DNA from: Chrysomallon squamiferum
Taxonomy: Eukaryota > Mollusca > Gastropoda > Neomphalida > Peltospiridae
Length of the DNA: 28,500 nucleotides
Reading direction: 5' to 3'
Assembly (NCBI GenBank): GCA_012295275.1
Contig: CM022679.1
Location: 30,095,154 to 30,123,653, forward strand
Shown here: in pieces, positions 1 to 28,500 of the stretch
Layout: every line of letters begins with the position of its first letter
How positions within the stretch are numbered: position 1 is the first letter of the stretch
Notes under the pieces: generated by a model
The model's input: the letters and a program-made list of their open reading frames with translations, nothing else
Database searches by the model: none
Told to the model about the DNA's origin: nothing
Position numbers and translations under genes: made by a program

Positions 1-351
1 TTTCTTATAATAAATAAACTAAACATTTGTTTGCATATTTTTATTTATTACGAAACATAAACCCACATATAAAAATTTACGAGCCTTTAAAATAGAGAAT
101 TTTGAGATCGAGTCAGCTATCAGCCATTGTAACAACTGTCAGTCAGCGGTGATGTAAGATGAACGTTATCTAACTTGAGATTAAATTTAGCAATCACGCA
201 CAAAGTTATCGTAGTCGTTAATGCAAATTTATCATCACTGTGAACTTTTCTGCTGTTTAAATTAAGTCAGTAAAAAAAAAAAATAATAATAATTTCGTAC
301 AAGTTCTTTTTTCGATGTACGCCATATTCCACTGGCTGTAATCCTCTTATG

Positions 352-359
352 TGACGTCA
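352..359. promoter_or_regulatory. Perfect palindromic CRE-like octamer TGACGTCA
   Basis: The octamer is the canonical CREB/ATF binding consensus and lies in a PKG intron. Two more perfect copies occur in the window (5663-5670 and 22024-22031). The match is exact, but use by a transcription factor is only a possibility. Confidence 0.3.
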
Positions 360-595
360 CAAGAAATGTTGACGTCTGCCTGGAGATAATAACAATGTGT
401 AAAGTTCCTATGGCCCATTTCCAGGATTCGCAAAATGTGGTTTTATAATCAGAAACCGCTGCCAGGTCTCAACGATTTTTTTTTTTGTTTTTTTTTAATT
501 AATTAATAAAAAAAATAATATTAGATCGTCGTGTAAAACACACCTGGATGTTCGTTTCCATGACCGAAATATATATAAAGCCTGGTCTACATTAG

Positions 596-716
596 CAAAC
601 ATTTATTTGCAAACATAACCAAACATTTGTTTGCAAACAAAATCAAACATTTGTTTATAAAACATAACCAATCAGTTAAACGTTGCCAAACATTGCTAAC
701 AACAAACATTTCTATT
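596..716. repeat. 24-base tandem repeat with a CAAACAttTGTTTG dyad
   Basis: Three consecutive units start at 596, 620 and 644, each built around an inverted pair CAAACA/TGTTTG and followed by an AAACATAAC-like end. Decayed pieces continue at about 687 and 702. A single similar core also stands at 21-34. The unit length and copy boundaries are read directly; any function is unknown. Confidence 0.75.
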
Positions 717-832
717 TTTTATACTTTTTTTTTTTTTTTACAAAAATGACTAAACATCATAAGTTGTTTGTTTTTAAAGGTAACAGAACAGAAAGTCATC
801 AAACGTCTGTTTAGAAATAAGGCCAAACATTA

Positions 833-834
833 AT

Positions 835-866
<32 letters not shown>

Positions 867-885
867 TTTGTTTGTTTGTTTGTTT
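833..885. repeat. TTTA/TTTG tetranucleotide microsatellite
   Basis: A run of TTTA units passes into TTTG units and then into a T-rich tract that reaches the splice acceptor of the exon starting at 950. Confidence 0.85.
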
Positions 886-949
886 ATTTTTTTTTTTCTT
901 TTTTTTTTTCCATTTCATTTCTAATTTTTTTTTTTTTTTTTTTTTCCAG

Positions 950-21575
<20,626 letters not shown>

Positions 21576-21780
21576 TGTCACGTGACTCAAACGGAAATAG
21601 CCTCGCTGTGATATTCTCTCAGCACGCAAGCGCAGTTGGGAGTGCAAAGCTTCGCTGTGCCTTACATGTAATAATAATAATAATAATAATAAGGGCAACA
21701 GTGGATATAAAAAAAAAATTAAAAAAAAAATGGCCAGATTTTGTCTCAGGAAATCAATAAAACCTGGTCTCATGACGCTG
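21576..21780 (+). other. PKG 3' untranslated region
   Basis: The stretch follows the stop and includes an (AAT)n run (21669-21692). It is taken to end shortly after the polyadenylation signal at 21756; the exact end is inferred. Confidence 0.6.
21756..21761 (+). terminator. AATAAA polyadenylation signal of the PKG gene
   Basis: This is the first canonical hexamer after the stop, about 180 bases downstream, and is followed by GT-containing sequence (CCTGGTCTC, GCTGTAC). Another AATAAA-containing stretch occurs near 21822-21834 and could be an alternative. Confidence 0.6.
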
Positions 21781-22023
21781 TACATACTTTTCACAGTGAA
21801 ATGTGATATATATATAAAAAAAATAATAAATAAAAGAAAGAAATATAAAATGTTCTAGACAGTTCTGCAAGTTGTAGAAAGGAAAGTTAGAGACTGTGTG
21901 AATGCTGATAGTTTGTTTTATACGCGTTTTCAGACAACTGTAGCTTAAATTAACGAAGTTAAATCCCCCAGGTGCTTTCGTTACATTGAAAAATATTGTA
22001 ATTAACCAAAGTAAGTGATTACG

Positions 22024-22031
22024 TGACGTCA
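22024..22031. promoter_or_regulatory. Perfect palindromic CRE-like octamer TGACGTCA
   Basis: An exact match about 450 bases downstream of the PKG stop. Function is not shown. Confidence 0.25.
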
Positions 22032-22456
22032 TTACTACACAACATATCCCATGATTCCTTGTCAAAACCATTTCATTTCGGTCAGTGTGAACAATGCTTT
22101 ATCTCACTGACTGAAGGGGTGTATGAATGAACGCCATTTTTTTCTTTTTTTTTTTTAGATGGAAGACCTTTATGAATAATCTAGATGAATAATCATAATC
22201 TACAAAGAATATAAATGATTTCTCTTCCCTCTTTCGGAGTAATCCTTAATCGGATATCAGGATAATTCTGTATTTATTTTCTGTCGAAATGAATTAGCAT
22301 GACAGTCTGTACAACGGTTTATGCTGTGCATAATGATGTACAGTGTATAAAAGTATTCCTTATTAATTTTAAATTGCTTTAAAAAATTTCAGGATTACGA
22401 TTAGTTAAGAATTAAAAATAAGAAAATATTTATTAAACTATTATTATTTTTTTATT

Positions 22457-22536
22457 ATTATTATCATCATCATAAGCATCATCATCATCATTTTTCAAAT
22501 AATAATAAGAAGAAGAAGAATAATGATGATGATGAA
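22457..22536. repeat. ATT/ATC arm and AAT/GAT arm forming an imperfect hairpin
   Basis: A TTATTATT..ATCATCATCATCA arm (ending 22490) is followed by an AATAATAAG..TGATGATGATGA arm (ending 22535). The two halves are complementary microsatellites facing each other. Confidence 0.7.
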
Positions 22537-22730
22537 GTCCAATAACTTGGTTCATTTTATAGACATCACATTTTGCAAATCATTTTTTATTTTTTTATTT
22601 TTTTTTTTTATTTAGCAAAATTTCTACGTGCAAAAACGCGCGTATTTTCTGCTTCGTCGTCAGTCATTCGACTTTCCCACCTTCTCGCGTGTTTTTGTAT
22701 GAAGAGCTCCCAGCACTTTTTTTTTTTCGA

Positions 22731-22819
22731 TGTGTTACAGGGTTATCTGACTTGCTTTGATTCGTAATATGAAAAATAACTTCTGCTGTGCTTTCAAGAG
22801 TGATAAAGTTTTTGCGAAA
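22731..22819. repeat. Dispersed repeat, copy B
   Basis: This is the same-orientation, diverged copy of the repeat at 20145-20234. It begins TGTGTTACAGGGTTATC and ends TTTTGCGAAA, followed by a GA-rich and then A-rich stretch in place of the pure A run of copy A. Confidence 0.65.
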
Positions 22820-23254
22820 GAGAGAGAGTGAAAAAAAAGAGAAATTTCACCGCAATCATGAAGTATTTTGTCTTTGTGTGAATGTTAGTCACGTGTGTGT
22901 TACGCACGTGAGAATGCTGTGTATTTGTGAAGAGAGATACCAGTTACAGTTATTCAGAAGTCTATATATATATATTATAACTGTTAGGAATATTTTTGGT
23001 TAATTTCTATTTTTAACGATTGTTATTATATATATATATATATATAAAAGAAAGGGGAAAAAGAAAAGATTTATGACTGTCTATATCTAAACAGGATAAG
23101 GAGCCATTATAATGAAAATTGTAAAAAGTTCCATATTGAAAGATTTAACAAAGAATAAGATTTATGCACTCATGGGTTTAACAAAAATATATATTTCTCA
23201 AAGAATATTTCTCAATCACCCCTTTCATAAAATAAAAAAAAAGGTTTTTCATAG

Positions 23255-23255
<1 letters not shown>

Positions 23256-23289
<34 letters not shown>

Positions 23290-23292
23290 TTC
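23256..23292. repeat. (TTTA)n microsatellite
   Basis: About nine TTTA units without interruption. Confidence 0.93.
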
Positions 23293-23521
23293 TAAAGCTT
23301 TTTTACTTTTTACTTTATTATATTATGTATTAAGATTTTTTCTTTTTTTTTTTTTCTTTCTTTTTTAATTTCTTTTCTTTTTTAAAATAAATTCAAGATA
23401 ATAAAAATTATTTTCAGTATCCGTAATATTCGGATTGATATAACAAGAAAGAAGTGGATCATCAAAAGTGAACATTCTGAAGAAATTATTATTATTATTT
23501 TTTTTTTTTTTTTTGATAAAA

Positions 23522-23655
23522 CTTAAAACTGCGGAGTTCAAATCATGATATTTCACTATAGGGGACTCTTACAAATAAAGAACTCAGACATTGTACGAAT
23601 TTTTCATGCGGCTTCATTTATGGATTTTGACTGGTATATCACAATTTTTGTTTAT
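23522..23655. repeat. Dispersed repeat family 2, copy A
   Basis: It shares ordered blocks with 26648-26765: AAACTGC, ATTTCACT, GGAGACTC-like, GAACTCAGACATTG continuing into TACGAATT, TTCATGC and TCACAAT. The longest identical run is 22 bases. A T-rich run lies upstream and a TTTATT-rich stretch downstream in both copies. Confidence 0.7.
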
Positions 23656-24233
23656 TTATTTTTTATTTTTTATTTTTGTTTTCGGATGGTTCTGTCGAAA
23701 CGAGACAATCAGATTACAGGTATTGGTAATTAACGTCATGCTTCAATCAAACCATGCTCGCCTATCACGGGCATTGCGTGTGACTTCGTTACTTTTGTTT
23801 TTCAAACCAGGCTTTTTTAACTTACATTAAACTGAACTTTGTATCTTTATATCTCTGACTGTTATGTCATGTCCATGACAAACCATTCTGGTACAGATCC
23901 TTATCCGTAATAATCATGGGTATTTGAATCTAAAAGGCATGGGTTTGAATATACGCTTCAAATTTATTGTATTTGGGACTGAACTGCTTTTTCATAAATT
24001 ATCTATAGAAGAAGTAAACCTTTTTTTTTTTTCTTTTTTTTTTTCATATATAGAAAGTACATTCAATAACAGATCTTTCTTTTTTCTTTATTTACCTATA
24101 TTAATTTTTTATTTATTTTATTTTATTATTATTTTTTTTTTTTTAAGTTTGTTATGTTGTTGTATTTTAGGAAATCGAATCAAAACGTATGTCTGTCTGA
24201 AGTTACGTTAAAAAGCGTTTACACGATAAACTT

Positions 24234-24235
<2 letters not shown>

Positions 24236-24273
<38 letters not shown>
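24236..24273. repeat. Homopolymer T38
   Basis: This is the longest homopolymer in the window. It is immediately followed by CAGGAAAG, but no coding exon follows it. Confidence 0.93.
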
Positions 24274-24331
24274 CAGGAAAGATTGTTTAATGTTGATGAC
24301 AGAAATAAATATATAGATTGTTTGTTGTTGG

Positions 24332-24418
24332 TTTATTATTATTATTATTGTTGTTGTTGTTGTTGTTGTTATGGTTCTTCTTCGTCTTATTATTATTATC
24401 ATTTTTTTTTTTTATTTG

Positions 24419-24474
<56 letters not shown>
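24332..24474. repeat. ATT/GTT trinucleotide array with T-rich interruption
   Basis: ATT units, GTT units, a TCTTC break, a T run and a long second ATT run make up this array. The 132-residue open frame across it is an artefact. Confidence 0.93.
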
Positions 24475-24617
24475 TACATATTGAAAATTATATTTAACCT
24501 GTTATCAATAATTTCAGAACTCTTGGTTTTCAAATATATAAGTATTCTATAATCAAATATCCATAATAAATAAATTAATTAACTGAAAAAGGCCTTGAAT
24601 TTGAAAAACATACTGTT

Positions 24618-24648
<31 letters not shown>

Positions 24649-24672
24649 TAATGATAATGATGATAACGATGG
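24618..24672. repeat. (AAT)n then GAT-type microsatellite
   Basis: AAT units pass into AACAAT and GATGAT variants. Confidence 0.88.
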
Positions 24673-25470
24673 TGATATTTACAATCTGAAGCGACTGAAA
24701 ATGATATAGTATTTCAGAGGTAAGGAAGAAAAAGATGATGGATGAAATTAAGATTTTTAAAAATTATTATTGGCAAGAAACAACAAACTATTAGTAATAT
24801 TATACAAACTATATTTTATTCAAAAAAAAAAAAAATGTTTTGACCAGTTACACATTATATTGACATTCAAAAATAAATATAACCATTTGACAAATGAAAA
24901 ATATTTTTTTTAATAATCAAATATAATAAATACCTCCATGTATACTTGTACAAATTAAAATATGGTATATACAGTAAAGCATTTTACATATATGTATATT
25001 ATATATGTATGTATATATATGTATTATGATTGTAAAACAACACACAGCACAAACCAAAGACTTAAGGCAGTTTTATAATACTCTGGTTAAAAACACAACA
25101 ACACACACATGAAAACGACAAACCCAGTATAACAGAACAGTGATAACATTTTATGCATACAATAGTTCTTAAATATGTGTATAATAGAAATTTTCAAATA
25201 TATACCTGTATAAAAAAAATTAAAATTCTAAAATTTTTTTAAAAGTATGTGATATATTTATATTCTGAATTTTTTCTTGAAAGTCCAGATTTTTTATATT
25301 TTTCTTTTATTTACTTTTTTTTTTTATACATATATTTTTATTTTTATTTTTAATTTTTATATATATAATTACTTATTATTTTTAGACCTTCATAAACAAA
25401 TGTTAAAAATTAATCAAAAGTATTATTATAAGATGGGGTTTTTTGGCACTTACTTTTATTTAATTGTTTT

Positions 25471-25476
25471 TTTATT
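25471..25476 (-). terminator. Candidate polyadenylation signal of the DYDC-like gene
   Basis: TTTATT on the plus strand reads AATAAA on the minus strand and is the first canonical hexamer found after the TAG stop, about 440 bases on. The surrounding A+T-richness makes chance matches common. Confidence 0.35.
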
Positions 25477-25647
25477 TCCTTTTCTCTTCTTCTTGTGGGG
25501 GGGTATTTTAATTAAACATGTCAATTGAAATTTTAGTTTTCTTTCCTTACATCTGTATCTATATATATTAAATTCTCATTATTACTATATCACACATTTA
25601 ATCATTTACAATGAGTATTAAAGTTATTTCAAAACCAAAATCCATAT

Positions 25648-25664
25648 GATAATAATAATAATAA

Positions 25665-25747
<83 letters not shown>

Positions 25748-25780
25748 ACAAAAACATATAAATAAATAAATCAATCAATA
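25648..25780. repeat. (AAT)n then (AAAT)n microsatellite
   Basis: A short AAT run leads into about 85 bases of uninterrupted AAAT units (to about 25748) and then degenerate AAAT/AATC units. It lies in the probable 3' untranslated region of the minus-strand gene. Confidence 0.95.
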
Positions 25781-25916
25781 AACTGTAAAAAGCCAGATGT
25801 AGAAATCTGGTGCATCTTATAAAACAAAAGAAGTATAAATTAATAAAAAAAAAAAAAATAATAAATATTTTGATTCATGCATACATTAACATAAATTATG
25901 ATAATGTCAGGGCCCA

Positions 25917-26036
25917 CTACTCTGCATGTTCCTCTGGCTCTTCTTCTACTGGTTCCTCTGCATTATCTTCTCCTTGTGAAACTGGGTCGTCACCAGCCAC
26001 ATCATGTGACTCAGTGAGATTTTCTGCACTAATCCC
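25917..26036 (-). CDS. DYDC1: DYDC-like coding exon 4: acidic C-terminus
   Basis: It encodes GISAENLTESHDVAGDDPVS, then QGEDNAEEPVEEEPEEHAE and TAG (25919-25917). The acceptor is TTTATCAG. The end EEPVEEEPEEHAE resembles the end of the preceding exon. Confidence 0.85.
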   Translation of the reverse strand, partial: GISAENLTESHDVAGDDPVSQGEDNAEEPVEEEPEEHAE

Positions 26037-26543
26037 CTGATAAACAATTAAATATTAAGTAAGTAAATAAATAAACAAAGAAGAAAGAAAACAAATAAAA
26101 TAGAATTATGACTTGTAATATTACTATTGATATTATTACCAACACCAGAGTTGTACTTACAGACCTACTAATACTGTACTACTACTAGGCTAGTTTCTGC
26201 TGTCACTGCTACTATACTAGTGTTACTAGTATTAATATACCATTATATATGATGGCTATTAATATTAACTTTCACTGTAACAGAAATTGGAAATACTTTA
26301 CTAACAACAACTACAACAACAACTGCTACAGCTTCACAAATGACAAAAACATTTTTTTTTTCTTCACACCACTGAATTAGAAATGAAAGAAAATAATGTA
26401 AGGGAGACAACTCCTAATTGAGAAAATTATTAACAATGTGTATTAACAATACTTACAGAGATTTATATGTATGTGTATGTTGTGTGTGTGTGTGTGTGTG
26501 TGTGTCTGCATCTGCATGCGTGTGTATGTCAGTATATTTATTT

Positions 26544-26584
<41 letters not shown>

Positions 26585-28056
26585 TTAGATAAATAATATA
26601 CTGATATTTCAGTTTTATTGTTATTTCTGGTGGGTTTTTTTTTTTATAAAACTGCAGAATTTCACTGCAGGAGACTCCACTAATAATGAACTCAGACATT
26701 GTACGAATTCTTCATGCAGATTCATGTACGAATTTTTATTATTATGTCACAATATTTATTTATTATTTACTTTATTTATTATTATTATTATTTTTTATTT
26801 TTTTTTCAATTAAATAAACACATACCTCAACATGCTCTGCTGGCTCCTCCAAGGAGTCAACTGGCTCCTCAACCTTCTCAACAACTGTTGCTAGTTTACT
26901 CGCTGACGATGACTCTGCTTCCTTCAACTCCTCTTCTTTCTGATAAACAAACATTTGGTTAGTAACTTCTCAACACAGTCTATACATCTACGTTTACATG
27001 TTGTGTTGCAGGTGAATACACATGTATAAGTCTGTGTTTATGTACTGTGTTGTGGGATCAATATACATATACAAGTCTGTGTTTATATACTGTGTTGCAG
27101 GTGAATACACATGTGTAAGTGTTGTTTTTATACTGTCTGGTGGGTAAAGACACATATATCTGGTTTCTTACATTGAGTATGTATCTCTGTACAAATATGT
27201 GACTGTAAAAATTTAATGAATAAAATAATAACAGTAATTATAAACAAACTGAAAATGAATATTTATTATATACCTTTTTTTCATTTATTTTTAATTTTTT
27301 TCATAAATTGTACTTTTTTTTAATTTTTTTTAAATAGCAGGTCTTGTATTTGGGAAGGTGTCTGACTTTTTTAAGCAGGTTTTTACTTTTCCAATGACTG
27401 TGGAATTTCTTTTCATCAACACCCATTCCTTCAAACGTTTACAAACATTTAAATTTGTTAAGAAGTAACGGGCTTCCATGTTTTACGAGAAGATAACTGC
27501 ATTTACTTTCAAACAGGAAGCGTGGTATGAGTTACTTACCCTTCTCTTTTCTTCCTCTTCCTTACGTATGCGAGCAGCCTCCTTCTTCATTTCTTCTTTC
27601 ATCTTTCTCTCTTGCTCATGTTCCTCCTTCTCCTTCTTCAGCCTCACAATCTCTGCTTCTTTCTGAAAAACAGCATCAAAGTAGAGGAAACACAGAGCTT
27701 TTTAATTAATAAGTATGTGTACAAACAGAAATAAATGTGCAATCAGCCAGACAGAGAGAGATACATAGATAACTACACACTTGTAGACAGATATATGTAT
27801 GGGTGTAGATATATAAATCAATGGAAAGAAAGACATTAAAAAGTAAATAGACTGATAAACAGCTGACTGGACAAACATACAGTAAATGTTTAGGTATAAC
27901 TATATATATATATAGGGTCAAAATGGAAACAAAGAATATTTCTCTTTACGATATACTCCTCATCATTTGTCCATTTAATTTTCTTTTTTCTTATTTACAT
28001 TATTTAATTTTATCATGATCATCATCATCGTCATTATTCTTATTATCATCATCATC

Positions 28057-28088
<32 letters not shown>

Positions 28089-28361
28089 TATTATTATTAT
28101 TGTTATTATTATTATTGCTGTTATTATTATTACTATTATCATTATTACTGTTATATTATTATCATTATTATTATTATTTTAGTAACAAATAATTATTTAT
28201 TTTTTGATTTTCACCTCTCTCATGTATTTCTGATTGGCTTCGTATTTATACAGCCACTGAGAAATGAACTCGATGGGGTCAGCAGGTCGTTTCTCTGCAA
28301 CCTCAGCCAAACACATGGACAGACACGAACCAACATGTGACTTCAGGTACGAGGCTTCCAT
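25917..28361 (-). CDS. DYDC1: DPY30-domain protein (DYDC1/DYDC2 family), complete, four coding exons
   Basis: Coding order on the minus strand is 28361-28215, 27662-27540, 26939-26826, 26036-25917. All exons join in phase 0 and give 167 residues and a TAG stop. Residues 1-45 are a Dpy-30 motif (SYLKSHVGSCLSMCLAEVAE, then KRPADPIEFISQWLYKY), a helical dimerisation fold that docks on amphipathic helices of partner proteins. Residues 50-95 are a highly charged Lys/Glu coiled-coil stretch, and the rest is an acidic Glu/Pro tail. Length and layout match human DYDC1 (about 177 residues). Known family members are radial-spoke components of cilia and sperm flagella. I cannot separate DYDC1 from DYDC2, so the symbol marks the family. 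The start at 28361 aligns with the family start; an in-frame ATG four codons upstream (28373) is an alternative, with an in-frame TGA at 28385-28383 behind it. The promoter and any 5' untranslated exons lie beyond this point or outside the window. Confidence 0.93.
26481..26582. repeat. Two (TG)n arrays separated by about 40 bases
   Basis: Runs at 26481-26504 and 26545-26582 with TGCATGCG-containing sequence between them. Confidence 0.95.
26648..26765. repeat. Dispersed repeat family 2, copy B
   Basis: Same orientation as the copy at 23522-23655, with shared blocks AAACTGC, TTTCACT, GACTC, GAACTCAGACATTG, TTCATGC and TCACAAT. It lies in the DYDC-like intron, about 60 bases from the exon at 26826-26939. 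Confidence 0.7.
26826..26939 (-). CDS. DYDC1: DYDC-like coding exon 3
   Basis: It encodes KEEELKEAESSSASKLATVV, then EKVEEPVDSLEEPAEHVE, with acceptor TTTATCAG and donor GTATGT. It bridges the coiled-coil stretch and the acidic tail. Exact phase-0 joins and codon structure support it; the sequence itself is not conserved enough to prove homology. Confidence 0.85.
26940..27539 (-). other. DYDC-like intron 2 (600 bases)
   Basis: A minus-strand GT-AG intron with the 45-base minisatellite at its 3' side (26986-27165) and T-rich plus-strand sequence elsewhere. Confidence 0.85.
26986..27165. repeat. 45-base minisatellite, about four units
   Basis: Units centre on a core like CTGTGTTTATATACTGTG and a GTGAATACACATG-type end. 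Clear unit starts at about 27032 and 27077 are 45 bases apart. The flanking units (about 26990 and 27122) are more diverged. Confidence 0.8.
27540..27662 (-). CDS. DYDC1: DYDC-like coding exon 2: charged coiled coil
   Basis: It encodes KEAEIVRLKKEKEEHEQERK, then MKEEMKKEAARIRKEEEEKR R, a Glu/Lys/Arg helix as found after the Dpy-30 motif in DYDC proteins. The acceptor is TTTTTCAG and the donor GTAAGT, both strong. Confidence 0.9.
27663..28214 (-). other. DYDC-like intron 1 (552 bases)
   Basis: A minus-strand GT-AG intron holding short (AT)n and a long interrupted ATT/ATC array (28018-28182). Confidence 0.85.
28018..28182. repeat. Interrupted ATC/ATT trinucleotide array
   Basis: ATC units give way to ATT units with scattered ACT and GTT changes, next to the splice donor of the first coding exon. 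Confidence 0.92.
28215..28361 (-). CDS. DYDC1: DYDC-like coding exon 1: start codon and Dpy-30 motif
   Basis: It encodes MEASYLKSHVGSCLSMCLAE, then VAEKRPADPIEFISQWLYKY and EANQKYMRE. The RPxDPIEF.S.WLYKY block is diagnostic for the DYDC branch of Dpy-30-motif proteins. The donor GTGAAA is weaker than the others. The exon may extend upstream as 5' untranslated sequence. Confidence 0.95.
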
Positions 28362-28500
28362 CTCTACAGTCATAAATGAGATTCAGTTTTTTTGGAAAAA
28401 ACAAAAACACTCAGCTGATACTGAAACAAATACAAACATTAATCAAAACATAATTTATTAAAAAGAAAAAAAAAAAAAAGAAAAGCAAATAAATAATGAA
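28362..28500 (-). other. Upstream sequence of the DYDC-like gene
   Basis: On the minus strand this precedes the start codon. It contains the alternative ATG (28373-28371), an in-frame stop (28385-28383) and T/A-rich runs. No promoter element is identifiable in these 140 bases. Confidence 0.5.

Larger units (their letters stand above)
1..949 (+). other. PKG intron sequence upstream of the first visible exon
   Basis: No coding sequence is recognisable here; I looked for the end of the second cGMP-binding domain and did not find it. The stretch holds a perfect CRE-like octamer (352-359), a 24-base tandem array (596-668), a TTTA/TTTG array (about 833-885) and a long T-rich tract that serves as the polypyrimidine tract before the acceptor at 948-949. 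Confidence 0.7.
21781..25470. other. Region between convergent genes
   Basis: No gene or RNA gene is recognised in this stretch between the two convergent genes. It holds a CRE-like octamer (22024-22031), an ATC/GAT inverted repeat (22478-22535), copies of two dispersed repeats (22731-22819 and about 23522-23655), T-rich and (AT)n tracts, a T38 run, and ATT/GTT and AAT arrays. The open frames present are low-complexity. Confidence 0.75.
26037..26825 (-). other. DYDC-like intron 3 (789 bases)
   Basis: A GT-AG intron on the minus strand. It carries degenerate ACT/ACA triplets (26150-26340), two (GT)n arrays and one copy of a dispersed repeat next to the donor side. Confidence 0.85.

Noticed and set aside
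24154-24552. A 132-residue open frame with poly-Phe, poly-Cys and poly-Ile tracts
   Set aside because: It is a translation of the T38 run and ATT/GTT arrays.

Overview
This window is animal nuclear DNA: strongly A+T-rich, full of long microsatellites, with short coding exons separated by large GT-AG introns. I assembled two spliced genes from it exon by exon; together they hold nearly all the recognisable coding information. The organism is probably an invertebrate. The kinase is close to animal cGMP-dependent protein kinase but mixes features of the two vertebrate paralogues, and the second gene is a ciliary DPY30-domain protein. A lophotrochozoan, perhaps a mollusc, would fit the repeat-rich, intron-rich texture, but nothing here proves it.

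Gene 1 (plus strand, 950-21575) is the 3' part of a cGMP-dependent protein kinase (PKG, PRKG1/foraging/EGL-4 family). Nine exons (950-1021, 1535-1622, 3710-3849, 5315-5404, 10946-11087, 15461-15624, 17912-18034, 20916-21045, 21477-21575) join in frame across all eight introns to give 348 residues. These comprise the linker after the second cGMP-binding domain, a complete kinase domain with every catalytic residue intact, and the AGC-kinase C-terminal tail up to the stop. The N-terminal half (dimerisation and cGMP-binding domains) lies upstream of the window. A polyadenylation signal sits about 180 bases after the stop.

Gene 2 (minus strand, 28361-25917) is a complete small gene for a DPY30-domain protein of the DYDC1/DYDC2 family. 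Four phase-0 coding exons (28361-28215, 27662-27540, 26939-26826, 26036-25917) give 167 residues: an N-terminal Dpy-30 motif, a charged coiled-coil stretch, and an acidic Glu/Pro tail. Proteins of this family belong to ciliary and sperm-flagellar radial-spoke complexes. The two genes converge, with about 4.3 kb between their stop codons. Nothing in the sequence ties their functions together.

The rest is intron and intergenic DNA. It holds many microsatellites, including (TG)n/(GA)n at 1844-1991, (CT)n at 10728-10790 and 19129-19219, ATT/GTT-type arrays and an AAAT array at 25648-25780. Less usual items are a roughly 130-base-arm inverted repeat at 8255-8975, two pairs of diverged dispersed repeats (20145/22731 and 23522/26648), a 24-base tandem array at 596-668 and a 45-base minisatellite at 26986-27165. 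The likely internal duplication of the last DYDC exons and the possible pairing of PKG intron repeats are the more interesting leads. I see no evidence for a wholly new biological system, and no RNA genes, CRISPR arrays or intact autonomous transposons.
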